DNA of 10,972 nt from Pseudomonadota bacterium (lineage in GTDB: Bacteria; Pseudomonadota; Alphaproteobacteria; Rhizobiales; Devosiaceae), in contig JAEWCE010000231.1 of assembly GCA_023390785.1 (NCBI GenBank), positions 1 through 10,972 on the forward strand. Reading direction: 5' to 3'. This document shows, one piece after another, positions 1-7,756 of the stretch. The translations under genes were made by a program, and so were the position numbers. Under the pieces are notes generated by a model. It ran no database searches. It saw only the letters and a list, made by a program, of their open reading frames with translations, and was not told where the DNA came from. How positions within the stretch are numbered: position 1 is the first letter of the stretch; each line of letters begins with the position of its first letter.

Positions 1-248
1 GACCTCGCCTCCAATCCCAATGCGCTGACCTCGCCGATGGTGGGCACCGCCTATCTCTCGCCCGAGCCGGGCAAGGCGCCATTCGTCTCGGTGGGCGCCA
101 AGGTTTCCGAAGGCCAGACCATCCTTATCATCGAGGCGATGAAGACGATGAACCAGATCCCGGCGCACAAGTCCGGCACGGTCACGCGCATCCTCGTCAC
201 CGACGCCTCGCCGGTCGAGTACGGTCAGCCGCTCGCGGTCATCGACTG

Positions 249-249
<1 letters not shown>
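1..249 (+). CDS. accB: Biotin carboxyl carrier protein of acetyl-CoA carboxylase (3' part)
   Basis: This is the C-terminal 82 residues of AccB; the gene enters from the left edge in frame 1. AccB carries the biotin that AccC carboxylates and from which the AccA/AccD carboxyltransferase makes malonyl-CoA, the first step of fatty acid synthesis in the cytoplasm. The visible part is the biotinyl/lipoyl domain: the SPMVGT-type turn, then EAMKTMN with the lysine to be biotinylated encoded at 142-144. The usual motif is EAMKM, so the Thr after the Lys is a mild variant that I recall from other alphaproteobacteria. The TGA stop at 247-249 shares its last base with the ATG of accC, so the two genes are very probably co-transcribed and translationally coupled. 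The N-terminal part and the promoter lie outside the window. Identity is secure from the motif and the accC neighbour. Confidence 0.95.
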
Positions 250-1592
<1,343 letters not shown>

Positions 1593-1600
1593 TTGCGCTT

Positions 1601-1616
1601 CGGACATTTTTGTCCG
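1601..1616. promoter_or_regulatory. Palindrome upstream of hicA, candidate HicB operator
   Basis: CGGACA, four T bases, then TGTCCG form a perfect 6-bp inverted repeat 33 bases before the hicA start. HicB antitoxins of this domain type commonly bind palindromes in their own promoter, so autoregulation is the likely role. Weak -35-like TTGCGC (1593-1598) and -10-like TATGTT (1618-1623) elements flank it, but their 19-base spacer is long. It could instead be a weak hairpin at the end of the accBC transcript, although no T-run follows the right arm. Confidence 0.45.
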
Positions 1617-1649
1617 ATATGTTTGCTCTAGCTCAGCTGGAATGGCGGC

Positions 1650-1856
1650 GTGAAGCGCGACCGATTCATCAGCCAGCTCAGAGAGGCTTGCGTGGCGGCC
1701 GGCCTTGCGCTGGCGGTCGACAAGAAGCTCGGCAAAGGCTCCCACTATCGCGTCGAGGTCCGGGATGGCGACCGGCTCGTCGCCAAGACCACGCTGAAAT
1801 CAGGTGAATTGTCCCCGGGCTACATGGCGCTGGTGCGTCGGCAACTCGGTCTCTAG
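1650..1856 (+). CDS. hicA: HicA-type mRNA interferase toxin
   Basis: This 68-residue basic protein resembles HicA toxins, small dsRBD-fold ribonucleases that cut mRNA independently of translating ribosomes and are held inactive by HicB. The signature is GKGSHYRV around residues 28-35, with the presumed catalytic His at position 32. The C-terminal block SGELSPGYMALVRRQLGL matches the usual HicA ending in which a glycine-proline turn precedes a short helix and a terminal QLGL. The start is a GTG with only a weak upstream ribosome site (GGAA). HicA is usually about 60-80 residues, so the gene looks complete. It ends at 1856, ten bases before the hicB start. The N-terminus is somewhat longer and less typical than textbook HicA. 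The family call is fairly sure from sequence plus partner; activity is inferred. Confidence 0.8.
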   Translation: MKRDRFISQLREACVAAGLALAVDKKLGKGSHYRVEVRDGDRLVAKTTLKSGELSPGYMALVRRQLGL

Positions 1857-1860
1857 GAGA
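1855..1860 (+). promoter_or_regulatory. Shine-Dalgarno site that sets a TTG start for hicB
   Basis: AGGAGA overlaps the hicA stop and lies six bases before TTG at 1867. No ATG or GTG gives an equally good context. The in-frame ATG at 1804 has no such site and would add 21 residues encoded within hicA that do not look like HicB. Confidence 0.7.
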
Positions 1861-1866
1861 CGGAAG

Positions 1867-2283
1867 TTGGAGTATCGCTGCGAACTCGATCCCAATGGCG
1901 AAGGCGGCTTTCTGGTGCGCTTTCCTGATGTCCCCGAGGCACTGACGGAAGGCGCGACGCGGCAGGAGGCTATCGCCAACGCCGCGGATGCTTTGGAAGT
2001 CGCGCTGCTTGGCAGGATGAAGGACGGCGACGACCTTCCTCCCTCCTCCTACGGGGGAGGAGCCCCGGTCTCGATCACGGCGCAGGCTGCGGCGAAGTTG
2101 GCGTTCTACAACGCATTTCGGCGGTCCGGCCTGCCGCAATCGGCTCTCGCCCGCAAGCTCGGCAAGGACGAGGCGGAGGTGCGCCGCATGCTCGATCCGT
2201 ATCACGCGACCAAGCTTCCCGCCCTCGATGAGGCGTTGCGGGCGCTTGGCCAGCGCCTGGTGGTGAGCGTCGAGGCGGCATAG
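1867..2283 (+). CDS. hicB: HicB-type antitoxin with C-terminal DNA-binding domain
   Basis: This 138-residue protein is the probable antitoxin and repressor partner of HicA. The N-terminal half is the partly degraded RNase H-like HicB fold. GGFLVRFPDVPEALTEGATRQEAIANAADALEVAL at about 13-47 contains the family's F-P-D-x-P-x-A-x-T-x-G pattern. A Pro/Ser/Gly linker follows at about 57-67. The C-terminal half (about 72-138) carries a helix-turn-helix, with QSALARKLGKDEAEVRRML near 91-109, as in HicB antitoxins that bind DNA themselves. The TTG start was chosen for its strong ribosome site and because the homologous part begins there. The tight spacing after hicA indicates one operon with toxin first, the usual hicAB order. 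The linker is encoded by a GC-rich hairpin-like sequence that resembles an intergenic palindrome. Confidence 0.85.
   Translation: MEYRCELDPNGEGGFLVRFPDVPEALTEGATRQEAIANAADALEVALLGRMKDGDDLPPSSYGGGAPVSITAQAAAKLAFYNAFRRSGLPQSALARKLGKDEAEVRRMLDPYHATKLPALDEALRALGQRLVVSVEAA
2043..2062. repeat. Inverted repeat inside the hicB linker
   Basis: CTCCTCC at 2043-2049 and GGAGGAG at 2056-2062 are perfect inverted arms around a six-base loop. They encode the Pro-Ser-Ser-Tyr-Gly-Gly-Gly linker between the two HicB domains. Similar C/T-rich and G/A-rich palindromes occur between genes in many alphaproteobacteria (my recollection), so it may be a small element captured in frame. It may also just be chance in a GC-rich linker. 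Confidence 0.4.
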
Positions 2284-2300
2284 CTGCTGCCTCGACGCAC

Positions 2301-4880
2301 TTACCCCATCGACCTTAGATACTGCGCCGGCTTGGTGCTCAGTGCGCTCCACGTCGTCAGCGCGCCGGTGACGATAGTCAGCACGATCGAGCCGGCCAGT
2401 ACGCCCAGCACCAGCAGCGGGTTGACGCCGAAGCCCACGTCCATCTGCGCGCCCTTGACGATGGCGTAGGCGCCGGCGATGCCGACCAGCATCGACAGCA
2501 GCGCCGCGAAGCCGCCGAGCAGCGCGTATTCGAGCGCGAACACCTTGACCACGTCGCCGCGGGTCGAGCCCAGAACCTTGTTGACCACGGCGTCGGCCTC
2601 GCGCTGCTTGCGCCCGGCCGCCATGGTACCGGCCAGCACCAGCAGGCCGTTGACCACCGCCAGGGCGCCGACGATGTTCACCGCCGTCGAGAGCTGGCCG
2701 AGGATGCCCGCCGCCTGGTTGAGCGCTTCGCCCACCGGCAGGAAGGTGATGTCCGGGTACTTCTTGGCCAGCGCCCGCTCCACGTCCTTCTCGTGGCCCT
2801 CGGCGGCCTTGATGGTCGCGAGGTTGGTGCCGGGGAAGTCGTCGAAGGTGCCGGGCGTCGCCGTCACCAGGAAGTTGAGCCCGCTCTGGAACTGAAAATC
2901 GCGCAGATTGGCAACGGTGACGTCGAAGGATTCGCCGAACAGCGTCAGCTCCAGCTTGTCGCCCGGCTTGATGCCGAGGCTGATGGCGTCCTGGTCGCGC
3001 AGCGACACCAGCGGCGGGCCGGAATAGTCGTCGGGCCACCAGGCGCCGGCGGTGACCCTGGAATCGGCCGGCAGGTCGGGCCGCCAGGTCATGAGGATTT
3101 CGCCGGTCAGCATGTAGGCCGCCTCGCCGGAGATGTCCTTGCGGTCGCGTATGTCCGCCGAGGGCACGCCGTTCACCTTGGTGATGGCGGCACGGATCAT
3201 CGGCGAGTGCATGAACTCGGTGACCTGCCCGGTGGAATTGAGGAAGTCCTGCAAATCCACCACCTCGTCGTCGAACAGATCAGTGGCAACGAAGGTCGGG
3301 GCGTCCTTGGTCACCTGCCCCAGCAGCTGGTCGCGCAGATTGACGCTGAGGATCACGATCACCAGCAGCATGGCCAGGCCGAGCCCGAGCGACATGATCA
3401 CAGTGGGCGCCGGTGAGCCGGGCCGGTAGATGCCGCGGAAGGCATTGCGGAAGGTGACGCTGGGCAGCGGCGGGATGGCGCGCAGCACCGCCTGCAGCGC
3501 CCGCCCGGCGAGGCTCAGCAGCAGGTAGGCCGCAATCACGCCGATGGCATAGTAGCCGACGAGGCTCAAATCCTGCGTCGTCCACCAGGCGAGCCCGAAG
3601 ATGCCGAGCCCGGCAACGAGCAGCGGCCCCAGCACCCAGGGATCGAGGTATTCGCGCGTCCTGAGGCTCTGAATCGAGGTGCCGACGGTGCGGAACAGCA
3701 TCGCCGGCCGCAGCTTTTCGGCCCGCACCAGCGGGATGTACGAGAAGGCGAAGGCCGCGAGGATGCCGAATAGCAGCGCCGTCAGCAGCGCCGGCCACTC
3801 GATCGAGGGCGGCAGGTCGACGGCGAGGATGCGGCCCAGCACCGGCAGCGCCGCCGCCGTCAGCCCCGCCCCGATCACCAGCCCGATGACAATGCCCACC
3901 AGCGACATGATGCCAACCTGGGTGAAGAAGTGCACCAGGATGCGCGGTCCGGTGGCACCAAGGCTGCGCAACGTCGCAATCGAGCGCTGCCGCTCCTGGA
4001 TGTAGGCCGACACGGCATTGAAGATGCCGACGCCGCCCACCAGCAGCGAGCTCAGGCCGACGATCAGCAGGAAACGCACGAACAGATCGTAGAACCGCGC
4101 CAGCGTGCCGGCCGCATCATAGGGAGACTGCACCTTCCATTCGGGGTCGGCCTTGAAGTGCTCCTCCACCTTGGGCTTGGCGATGGTGTAGTCGCCCTGT
4201 TCGGGGTTGAGCTTGATCTTGTAGCTGTATTGCGTCAGCAGCCCCGGCAGCGGCGGCCGCGTCTCCGGGTTGGCCTGCTCCGCCTCCACCGACATCAGCG
4301 TGGTGAGGCCCAGATGCAGCCCGCGCAGGGCACTGTTGGGCAGCGAGTTGAGCAGCCCGCGCGCCTCGAATTCGGTGCCGTTGACGGTGAAATGCCCGCC
4401 GAGGTCGATCCCCAGCCGGTCGAGGATCACCGGATCGACGATGGCGCCATAGGCGCCGTCCTTGAGCGCCAGCAGGTCGGCCGGCTTCTCGCCAGGCTTG
4501 AGCTGCGGGCTCACCACGTCGCCGTAAAGCGGATAGAGCTCGTCGACCGCATAAATATCGAGGAAGGCCGTATTGCCGCTGTCGTCCATGGCGTCGGCGC
4601 GTGAGTTCGACGAGATCGTCTCGCTCACCTGCCCCAGCGTCTGCATGTAGGCGAACTCGCTGGGATTGGCGCGGCGATCGGCGCGGTTGACCTGGATGTC
4701 GCCGCCCATCAGCGTGTTGGCGTCGCGCAGGATGGCGCCCTTGAGCGCGTCGCCCACCGAGCTCACGCCGGCGATGGTCGCGGTGCCCAGCGCCAGGCAC
4801 GCCAAGAGGATGCCGAAACGGCGAAGGTCGCCGCGCAGGTCGACCAGCGCGACGCGGATCCAGTTGCGGAGCTTGGTCAT
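2301..4880 (-). CDS. Large FtsX-type ABC transporter permease, YbbP family
   Basis: This 859-residue inner-membrane protein resembles E. coli YbbP (COG3127), a large MacB/FtsX-like permease thought to work with YbbA in mechanotransmission or lipid/lipoprotein handling rather than classical import. About ten hydrophobic segments are visible: near residues 22-42, 268-290, 318-345, 365-383, 415-435, 440-458, 494-513, 731-754, 787-809 and 822-842. Two large soluble regions (about 45-260 and 515-725) should be periplasmic. The repeated FtsX-type modules can be seen: ERQRSIATLRSLGAT at 296-310 and READAVVNKVLGSTRGDV at 759-776 are the cytoplasmic coupling loops after a membrane helix. The ATG overlaps the ATPase stop by four bases (ATGA), implying coupled translation. 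The family is clear; the substrate is unknown. In E. coli the pair sits beside tesA, which is absent here. Confidence 0.9.
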   Translation of the reverse strand: MTKLRNWIRVALVDLRGDLRRFGILLACLALGTATIAGVSSVGDALKGAILRDANTLMGGDIQVNRADRRANPSEFAYMQTLGQVSETISSNSRADAMDDSGNTAFLDIYAVDELYPLYGDVVSPQLKPGEKPADLLALKDGAYGAIVDPVILDRLGIDLGGHFTVNGTEFEARGLLNSLPNSALRGLHLGLTTLMSVEAEQANPETRPPLPGLLTQYSYKIKLNPEQGDYTIAKPKVEEHFKADPEWKVQSPYDAAGTLARFYDLFVRFLLIVGLSSLLVGGVGIFNAVSAYIQERQRSIATLRSLGATGPRILVHFFTQVGIMSLVGIVIGLVIGAGLTAAALPVLGRILAVDLPPSIEWPALLTALLFGILAAFAFSYIPLVRAEKLRPAMLFRTVGTSIQSLRTREYLDPWVLGPLLVAGLGIFGLAWWTTQDLSLVGYYAIGVIAAYLLLSLAGRALQAVLRAIPPLPSVTFRNAFRGIYRPGSPAPTVIMSLGLGLAMLLVIVILSVNLRDQLLGQVTKDAPTFVATDLFDDEVVDLQDFLNSTGQVTEFMHSPMIRAAITKVNGVPSADIRDRKDISGEAAYMLTGEILMTWRPDLPADSRVTAGAWWPDDYSGPPLVSLRDQDAISLGIKPGDKLELTLFGESFDVTVANLRDFQFQSGLNFLVTATPGTFDDFPGTNLATIKAAEGHEKDVERALAKKYPDITFLPVGEALNQAAGILGQLSTAVNIVGALAVVNGLLVLAGTMAAGRKQREADAVVNKVLGSTRGDVVKVFALEYALLGGFAALLSMLVGIAGAYAIVKGAQMDVGFGVNPLLVLGVLAGSIVLTIVTGALTTWSALSTKPAQYLRSMG

Positions 4881-5602
4881 GCCGGGACGGCCTCTTTGGT
4901 GGTCTCGGTGAGCTGGCCGTGGTTCATGGTCAGCATGCGGTCGGCCTTGGCCGCCAGCGAGCGGTCGTGCGTGATCAGCAGGATCGCCGTGCCCTTCTTG
5001 CGAGCAAGGTTGAACATCAGGTCGATCACCAGTGCGCCGGTGTCCTGGTCGAGATTGCCGGTCGGCTCGTCGGCCAGCATCAGCTTGGGGCTGGTGACCA
5101 TGGCGCGGGCCAGCGCCACGCGCTGCTGCTCGCCGCCCGACAGCGCGCTCGGCAGATGCGTCAGCCGGTCGCCGAGCCCGACTTCGGCCAGCGCCGCCGC
5201 CGCGTGCTCGCGGATTTCCCGGAAGCTCTCGCCGGTCTCGGCGATCTCGAGCGCCAGCGCCACATTCTCGAGCGCCGTCATCGAGGGGATGAGCTGGAAG
5301 TTTTGGAACAGGATGCCCAGGTTGTTGCGCCGGAAGATGGCGAGCTGGTCCTCGTTGGCGGTCGAGATGTCCCGGCCGGCCACCACCACCTTGCCGGTGG
5401 TCGCCCGTTCCAGCCCGCCCAGGATCATCAGCAGCGAGGTCTTGCCGCTGCCCGACGGCCCGACCACCGCCGTCACCTCGCCGGCCGCCACCTTGAACGT
5501 CACATCCTTGAGGATGTGCAGCATCGACTTGCCGCTCATCAGTTCGAGGTTGGCTTTTTCGGTCTGGATCACGGCTTCGGGCATCGGCGGGCGGACTCGC
5601 AT
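4877..5602 (-). CDS. ABC transporter ATP-binding protein, YbbA/LolD family
   Basis: This 241-residue cytoplasmic ATPase powers the permease encoded just downstream. Walker A GPSGSGKT lies at 48-55, the Q-loop at Q100 within LFQNFQLIPSMTALENV, the ABC signature LSGGEQQRVALARA at 154-167, Walker B LMLADEP at 174-180 followed by TGNLD, and the H-loop His at 212. The LIP-x-x-TALENV and LSGGEQQRVALARA blocks are characteristic of the MacB/LolD/YbbA branch. ATG at 5602 is preceded by a modest GGAA. A second in-frame ATG at 5584 has no ribosome site, so the upstream start is preferred but not certain. The stop overlaps the permease start by four bases. The gene diverges from aat across about 100 bases. 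Confidence 0.93.
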   Translation of the reverse strand: MRVRPPMPEAVIQTEKANLELMSGKSMLHILKDVTFKVAAGEVTAVVGPSGSGKTSLLMILGGLERATTGKVVVAGRDISTANEDQLAIFRRNNLGILFQNFQLIPSMTALENVALALEIAETGESFREIREHAAAALAEVGLGDRLTHLPSALSGGEQQRVALARAMVTSPKLMLADEPTGNLDQDTGALVIDLMFNLARKKGTAILLITHDRSLAAKADRMLTMNHGQLTETTKEAVPA

Positions 5603-5705
5603 TGGTTCCGGGGCAAAAACGGCGCCTTCTTAGGCGATAAAATGTGAACGCTGGCAATACACGTTGTCGCGCCGATATGACTCTCGGACGACAAGTGGAG
5701 CGCTC
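5603..5705. promoter_or_regulatory. Divergent promoter region between the ABC ATPase gene and aat
   Basis: This 103-base gap must hold the start signals of both genes. Toward aat, CTGGCA (5651-5656) and TATGAC (5676-5681) are weak -35/-10 candidates with a 19-base spacer. TTGTCG (5664-5669) and CGACAA (5689-5694) are inverted six-base arms around the -10-like element and could be an operator. One GANTC site (GACTC) lies at 5679-5683. The minus-strand promoter is not convincing by eye. A better ribosome site, GGAG at 5697-5700, places the aat start at 5706. Confidence 0.3.
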
Positions 5706-6353
5706 ATGTCACGCAAAACCGACCCTTTTGCGGTCGATCTCACCCCCGAGCTGATCCTGCGCGCCTACCAGGCCGGCATCTTCCCCATGGCCGAGGATGC
5801 GAACTCGGAGGATCTGTTCTGGGTGTCGCCGCAACTGCGCGGCATCATCCCGCTGGAGGCCGCACACATCTCGCGCAGCCTTCGCAAGACCTTGAAACAC
5901 AATCCCTATTCGGTCCGCATCGACACCGATTTCGCCGCCGTGATCGAGGGCTGCGCCACCGCCGGCACCGATCGCGACAGCACCTGGATCAACGCCGCCA
6001 TCCGCCGTCTCTACGGCGAATTGTTCCGCCGCGGCTTCGTGCATACGGTTGAGGTGTGGGACGGCGCGGACCTCGTGGGCGGGCTCTATGGCGTCTCGAT
6101 CGGCGCGGCGTTTTTCGGGGAATCGATGTTCCACCGCAAGACCGACTGCAGCAAGATCGCCATGGCGCACCTCATCGACCGGCTCAAAGCCGGCGGCTAC
6201 CGGCTGCTCGACACCCAGTTCGTCACCGACCATCTGCGGACCTTCGGCGGCATCGAGATTCCGCGCGAAGACTACGAACTGCGCCTGGCCGAAGCGCTCA
6301 AGCACGACGCCGACTGGGACGCGATCGACCGCGCCGTCAGCGTTCCGCGCTGA
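5706..6353 (+). CDS. aat: Leucyl/phenylalanyl-tRNA-protein transferase
   Basis: Aat moves Leu or Phe from aminoacyl-tRNA onto the N-terminal Arg or Lys of proteins, creating an N-degron that ClpS delivers to ClpAP in the cytoplasm. The 215 residues are a normal length. The N-terminal block LTPELILRAYQAGIFPMAE (12-30) and the FWVSPQLRGIIPL stretch (38-50) are typical. The GNAT-like core includes TWINAAIRRLY (93-103), LVGGLYGVSIGAAFFGESMF (123-142) and LLDTQF...HLRTFGGIEIPR (168-187). The start at 5706 has GGAG five bases upstream. A TTG at 5664 would add 14 residues without family resemblance. Aat is often next to accBC in related genomes, which supports the call. The last 17 bases overlap the end of the convergent ATL-like gene. 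Confidence 0.95.
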   Translation: MSRKTDPFAVDLTPELILRAYQAGIFPMAEDANSEDLFWVSPQLRGIIPLEAAHISRSLRKTLKHNPYSVRIDTDFAAVIEGCATAGTDRDSTWINAAIRRLYGELFRRGFVHTVEVWDGADLVGGLYGVSIGAAFFGESMFHRKTDCSKIAMAHLIDRLKAGGYRLLDTQFVTDHLRTFGGIEIPREDYELRLAEALKHDADWDAIDRAVSVPR

Positions 6354-6711
6354 GGTGCCGGCGGATCGCCTCGGGACCGCCGGCCAGCCGCCGCGCGAAC
6401 GGCCGGTCGGGATCGACCATCCGCCAATAGGGGGCGCTGGCCTTTTCGGCGATCGCTACCATGTGGCGCTGCACTGTCACCGGGCAGCAGGCATCGGCGC
6501 CGTGTTCGGCCGCGAGGGTCCGGCGCAGCCCGCCGAGGTCCGACACCGCGCCGGCGGGCGCCGCCCATAGCTTCTCGGCCACCATGGCTTCGCTCGGGAT
6601 CAGCATCGACTGGGTGCCGGCGCGTCCCTTGCGCCGCGGCTCGATCCTGGGGACTTCGCCGCCGTGCCCCGCCGTGGCACCCTGTGGCGTTCCAGTGCGT
6701 TGTTGAGCCAT
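6337..6711 (-). CDS. Alkyltransferase-like (ATL/MGMT-family) small protein without nucleophile cysteine
   Basis: This 124-residue protein has a basic, disordered-looking N-terminus (about 1-34) and then a domain that I align by eye with the DNA-binding domain of O6-alkylguanine-DNA alkyltransferase. VAEKLWAAPAGAVSDLGGLRRTLA (44-67) matches the helix and winged-helix entry (V..L..IP.GKV...G.IA..LG). PYWRMVDPDRPF (94-105) falls where PCHRVV..DG lies, and LAGGPEAIRRHL (109-120) matches the YAGGLERKRALL block. The acceptor Cys is thus replaced by Tyr95 and the His by Trp96. ATL proteins likewise lack the Cys (usually PWHR) and bind alkylated guanine without repairing it, so DNA lesion recognition is the inferred role. 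ACCPVT at 74-79 is conserved in relatives I recall. GGAAGGAGAGG lies upstream of the ATG. The start interlocks with the divergent ligase gene. Confidence 0.62.
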   Translation of the reverse strand: MAQQRTGTPQGATAGHGGEVPRIEPRRKGRAGTQSMLIPSEAMVAEKLWAAPAGAVSDLGGLRRTLAAEHGADACCPVTVQRHMVAIAEKASAPYWRMVDPDRPFARRLAGGPEAIRRHLSAER

Positions 6712-7750
6712 GCCCGCTGCCTCTCCTTCCGCCGACCGCTCGCCGATCGAGCCAATGGAAGCCCTGCTCGTCGACGCGCTGCCCACCGACCCCGGATGGT
6801 CGTTCGAGCCCAAATGGGACGGCTTTCGCTGCCTTGCCGTCAAGTCCGGCAGCAGCGTCCACCTGTTCGCGAAATCCGGCAAGCCGCTGCACCGCTTCTT
6901 CCCCGAGGTCGCGGCGGCGCTGGCCGCCCTGCCCGGCGGTGATTTCCTGCTCGACGGCGAGTTGGCCATCCCGGTCGGTGACAGCCTCTCCTTCGACGCG
7001 CTGCAGATGCGCCTGCATCCGGCCGAAAGCCGCATCCGCAAGCTGGCCGCCGAGACGCCGGCGCTGCTGGTGCTGTTCGATCTCTTGGCACTGGACGGCA
7101 AGTCGCTGCAGGAGCTGCCCTTTTCCGATCGCCGTGCGGCGCTCGAGCGGTTCTATGCCGGCCACCCCTCGCCCGCTTTCCGCCTCTCGCCGACCACCAA
7201 CGACCGCGCCGAGGCGGCCCGGTGGCTGGCCCGGTCCGGCGGCGCCCTCGACGGCGTCGTGGCCAAGCGTCGGAACGATCCGTACCAGCCGGGCGTGCGC
7301 GCCATGCTCAAGGTCAAGAACATTCGCACCGCCGACTGCGTCGTCGGCGGCTTCCGCTACGGCACCGGCAGCACCATCGCCGCGTCGCTGCTGCTTGGCC
7401 TCTACGATGCCGACGGCAGGCTCGATCATGTCGGCTTCACCTCCGCGCTCGGCCACGAGGACAAGCCGGAGCTCACCCGCCGGCTCGAAGCGCTGCGCGG
7501 CGAAGGGTTCACCGGCAATGCGCCGGGCGGTCCGAGCCGGTGGTCCACCGAGCGCACCGGCACCTATGTTCCCCTGCGGCACGAATTGGTGGTCGAGGTC
7601 AGCTACGACCGCGTCAGCGGCCAGCGCTTCCGTCATGGCACCGGCCTCAGACGCTGGCGCCCCGACAAGGCGCCGCGGCAATGCACCTACGAGCAATTGC
7701 AGCTCGAGGCCCGCCCCTCCGTAATCATCCGCAAGACGCTTGGCGGCTGA
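6710..7750 (+). CDS. ligC: ATP-dependent DNA ligase, LigC type
   Basis: This 346-residue ligase seals nicked DNA, using ATP to adenylate an active-site lysine. Motif I is EPKWDGFR at 33-40 with catalytic Lys35. LDGEL near 81-85 is motif III, LFDLLALDG at 122-130 is motif IIIa, DGVVAKR at 181-187 is motif IV and MLKVKN at 199-204 is motif V. The OB-fold domain follows, with GGFRYGTG (213-220) and a C-terminal RHGTGLRRWRPDK block (308-320). The protein lacks the polymerase and nuclease domains of LigD, matching the stand-alone LigC ligases linked to alternative end joining or base excision repair. An in-frame TGA at 6704-6706 leaves ATG 6710 as the first possible start. It has no good ribosome site, so a leaderless message is possible. 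The next ATG, at 6755, would trim the usual PIEPM start. The gene ends six bases before the convergent DUF2155 gene. Confidence 0.88.
   Translation: MPAASPSADRSPIEPMEALLVDALPTDPGWSFEPKWDGFRCLAVKSGSSVHLFAKSGKPLHRFFPEVAAALAALPGGDFLLDGELAIPVGDSLSFDALQMRLHPAESRIRKLAAETPALLVLFDLLALDGKSLQELPFSDRRAALERFYAGHPSPAFRLSPTTNDRAEAARWLARSGGALDGVVAKRRNDPYQPGVRAMLKVKNIRTADCVVGGFRYGTGSTIAASLLLGLYDADGRLDHVGFTSALGHEDKPELTRRLEALRGEGFTGNAPGGPSRWSTERTGTYVPLRHELVVEVSYDRVSGQRFRHGTGLRRWRPDKAPRQCTYEQLQLEARPSVIIRKTLGG
6720..6730 (-). promoter_or_regulatory. Ribosome binding site of the ATL-like gene, inside the ligase ORF
   Basis: Reading the minus strand, GGAAGGAGAGG ends eight bases before ATG at 6711. This strong purine tract supports the chosen start. 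It also encodes codons 4-7 of the ligase on the other strand, so both sequences are under joint constraint. Confidence 0.6.
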
Positions 7751-7756
7751 TCGCGC

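Noticed and set aside
1601..1616. Intrinsic terminator for accBC
   Set aside because: The T-run is in the loop, not after the right arm, and the stem is only 6 bp. An operator role fits better.
2301..5657. A 1118-codon minus-strand frame that would extend the permease far upstream
   Set aside because: The extra 259 codons are an Arg/Gly-rich out-of-frame reading of the ATPase gene. The true permease starts at 4880 with the four-base overlap.
5664..5705. TTG start 14 codons upstream for aat
   Set aside because: It has no ribosome site and adds residues that do not look like Aat, whereas ATG 5706 has GGAG at good spacing.
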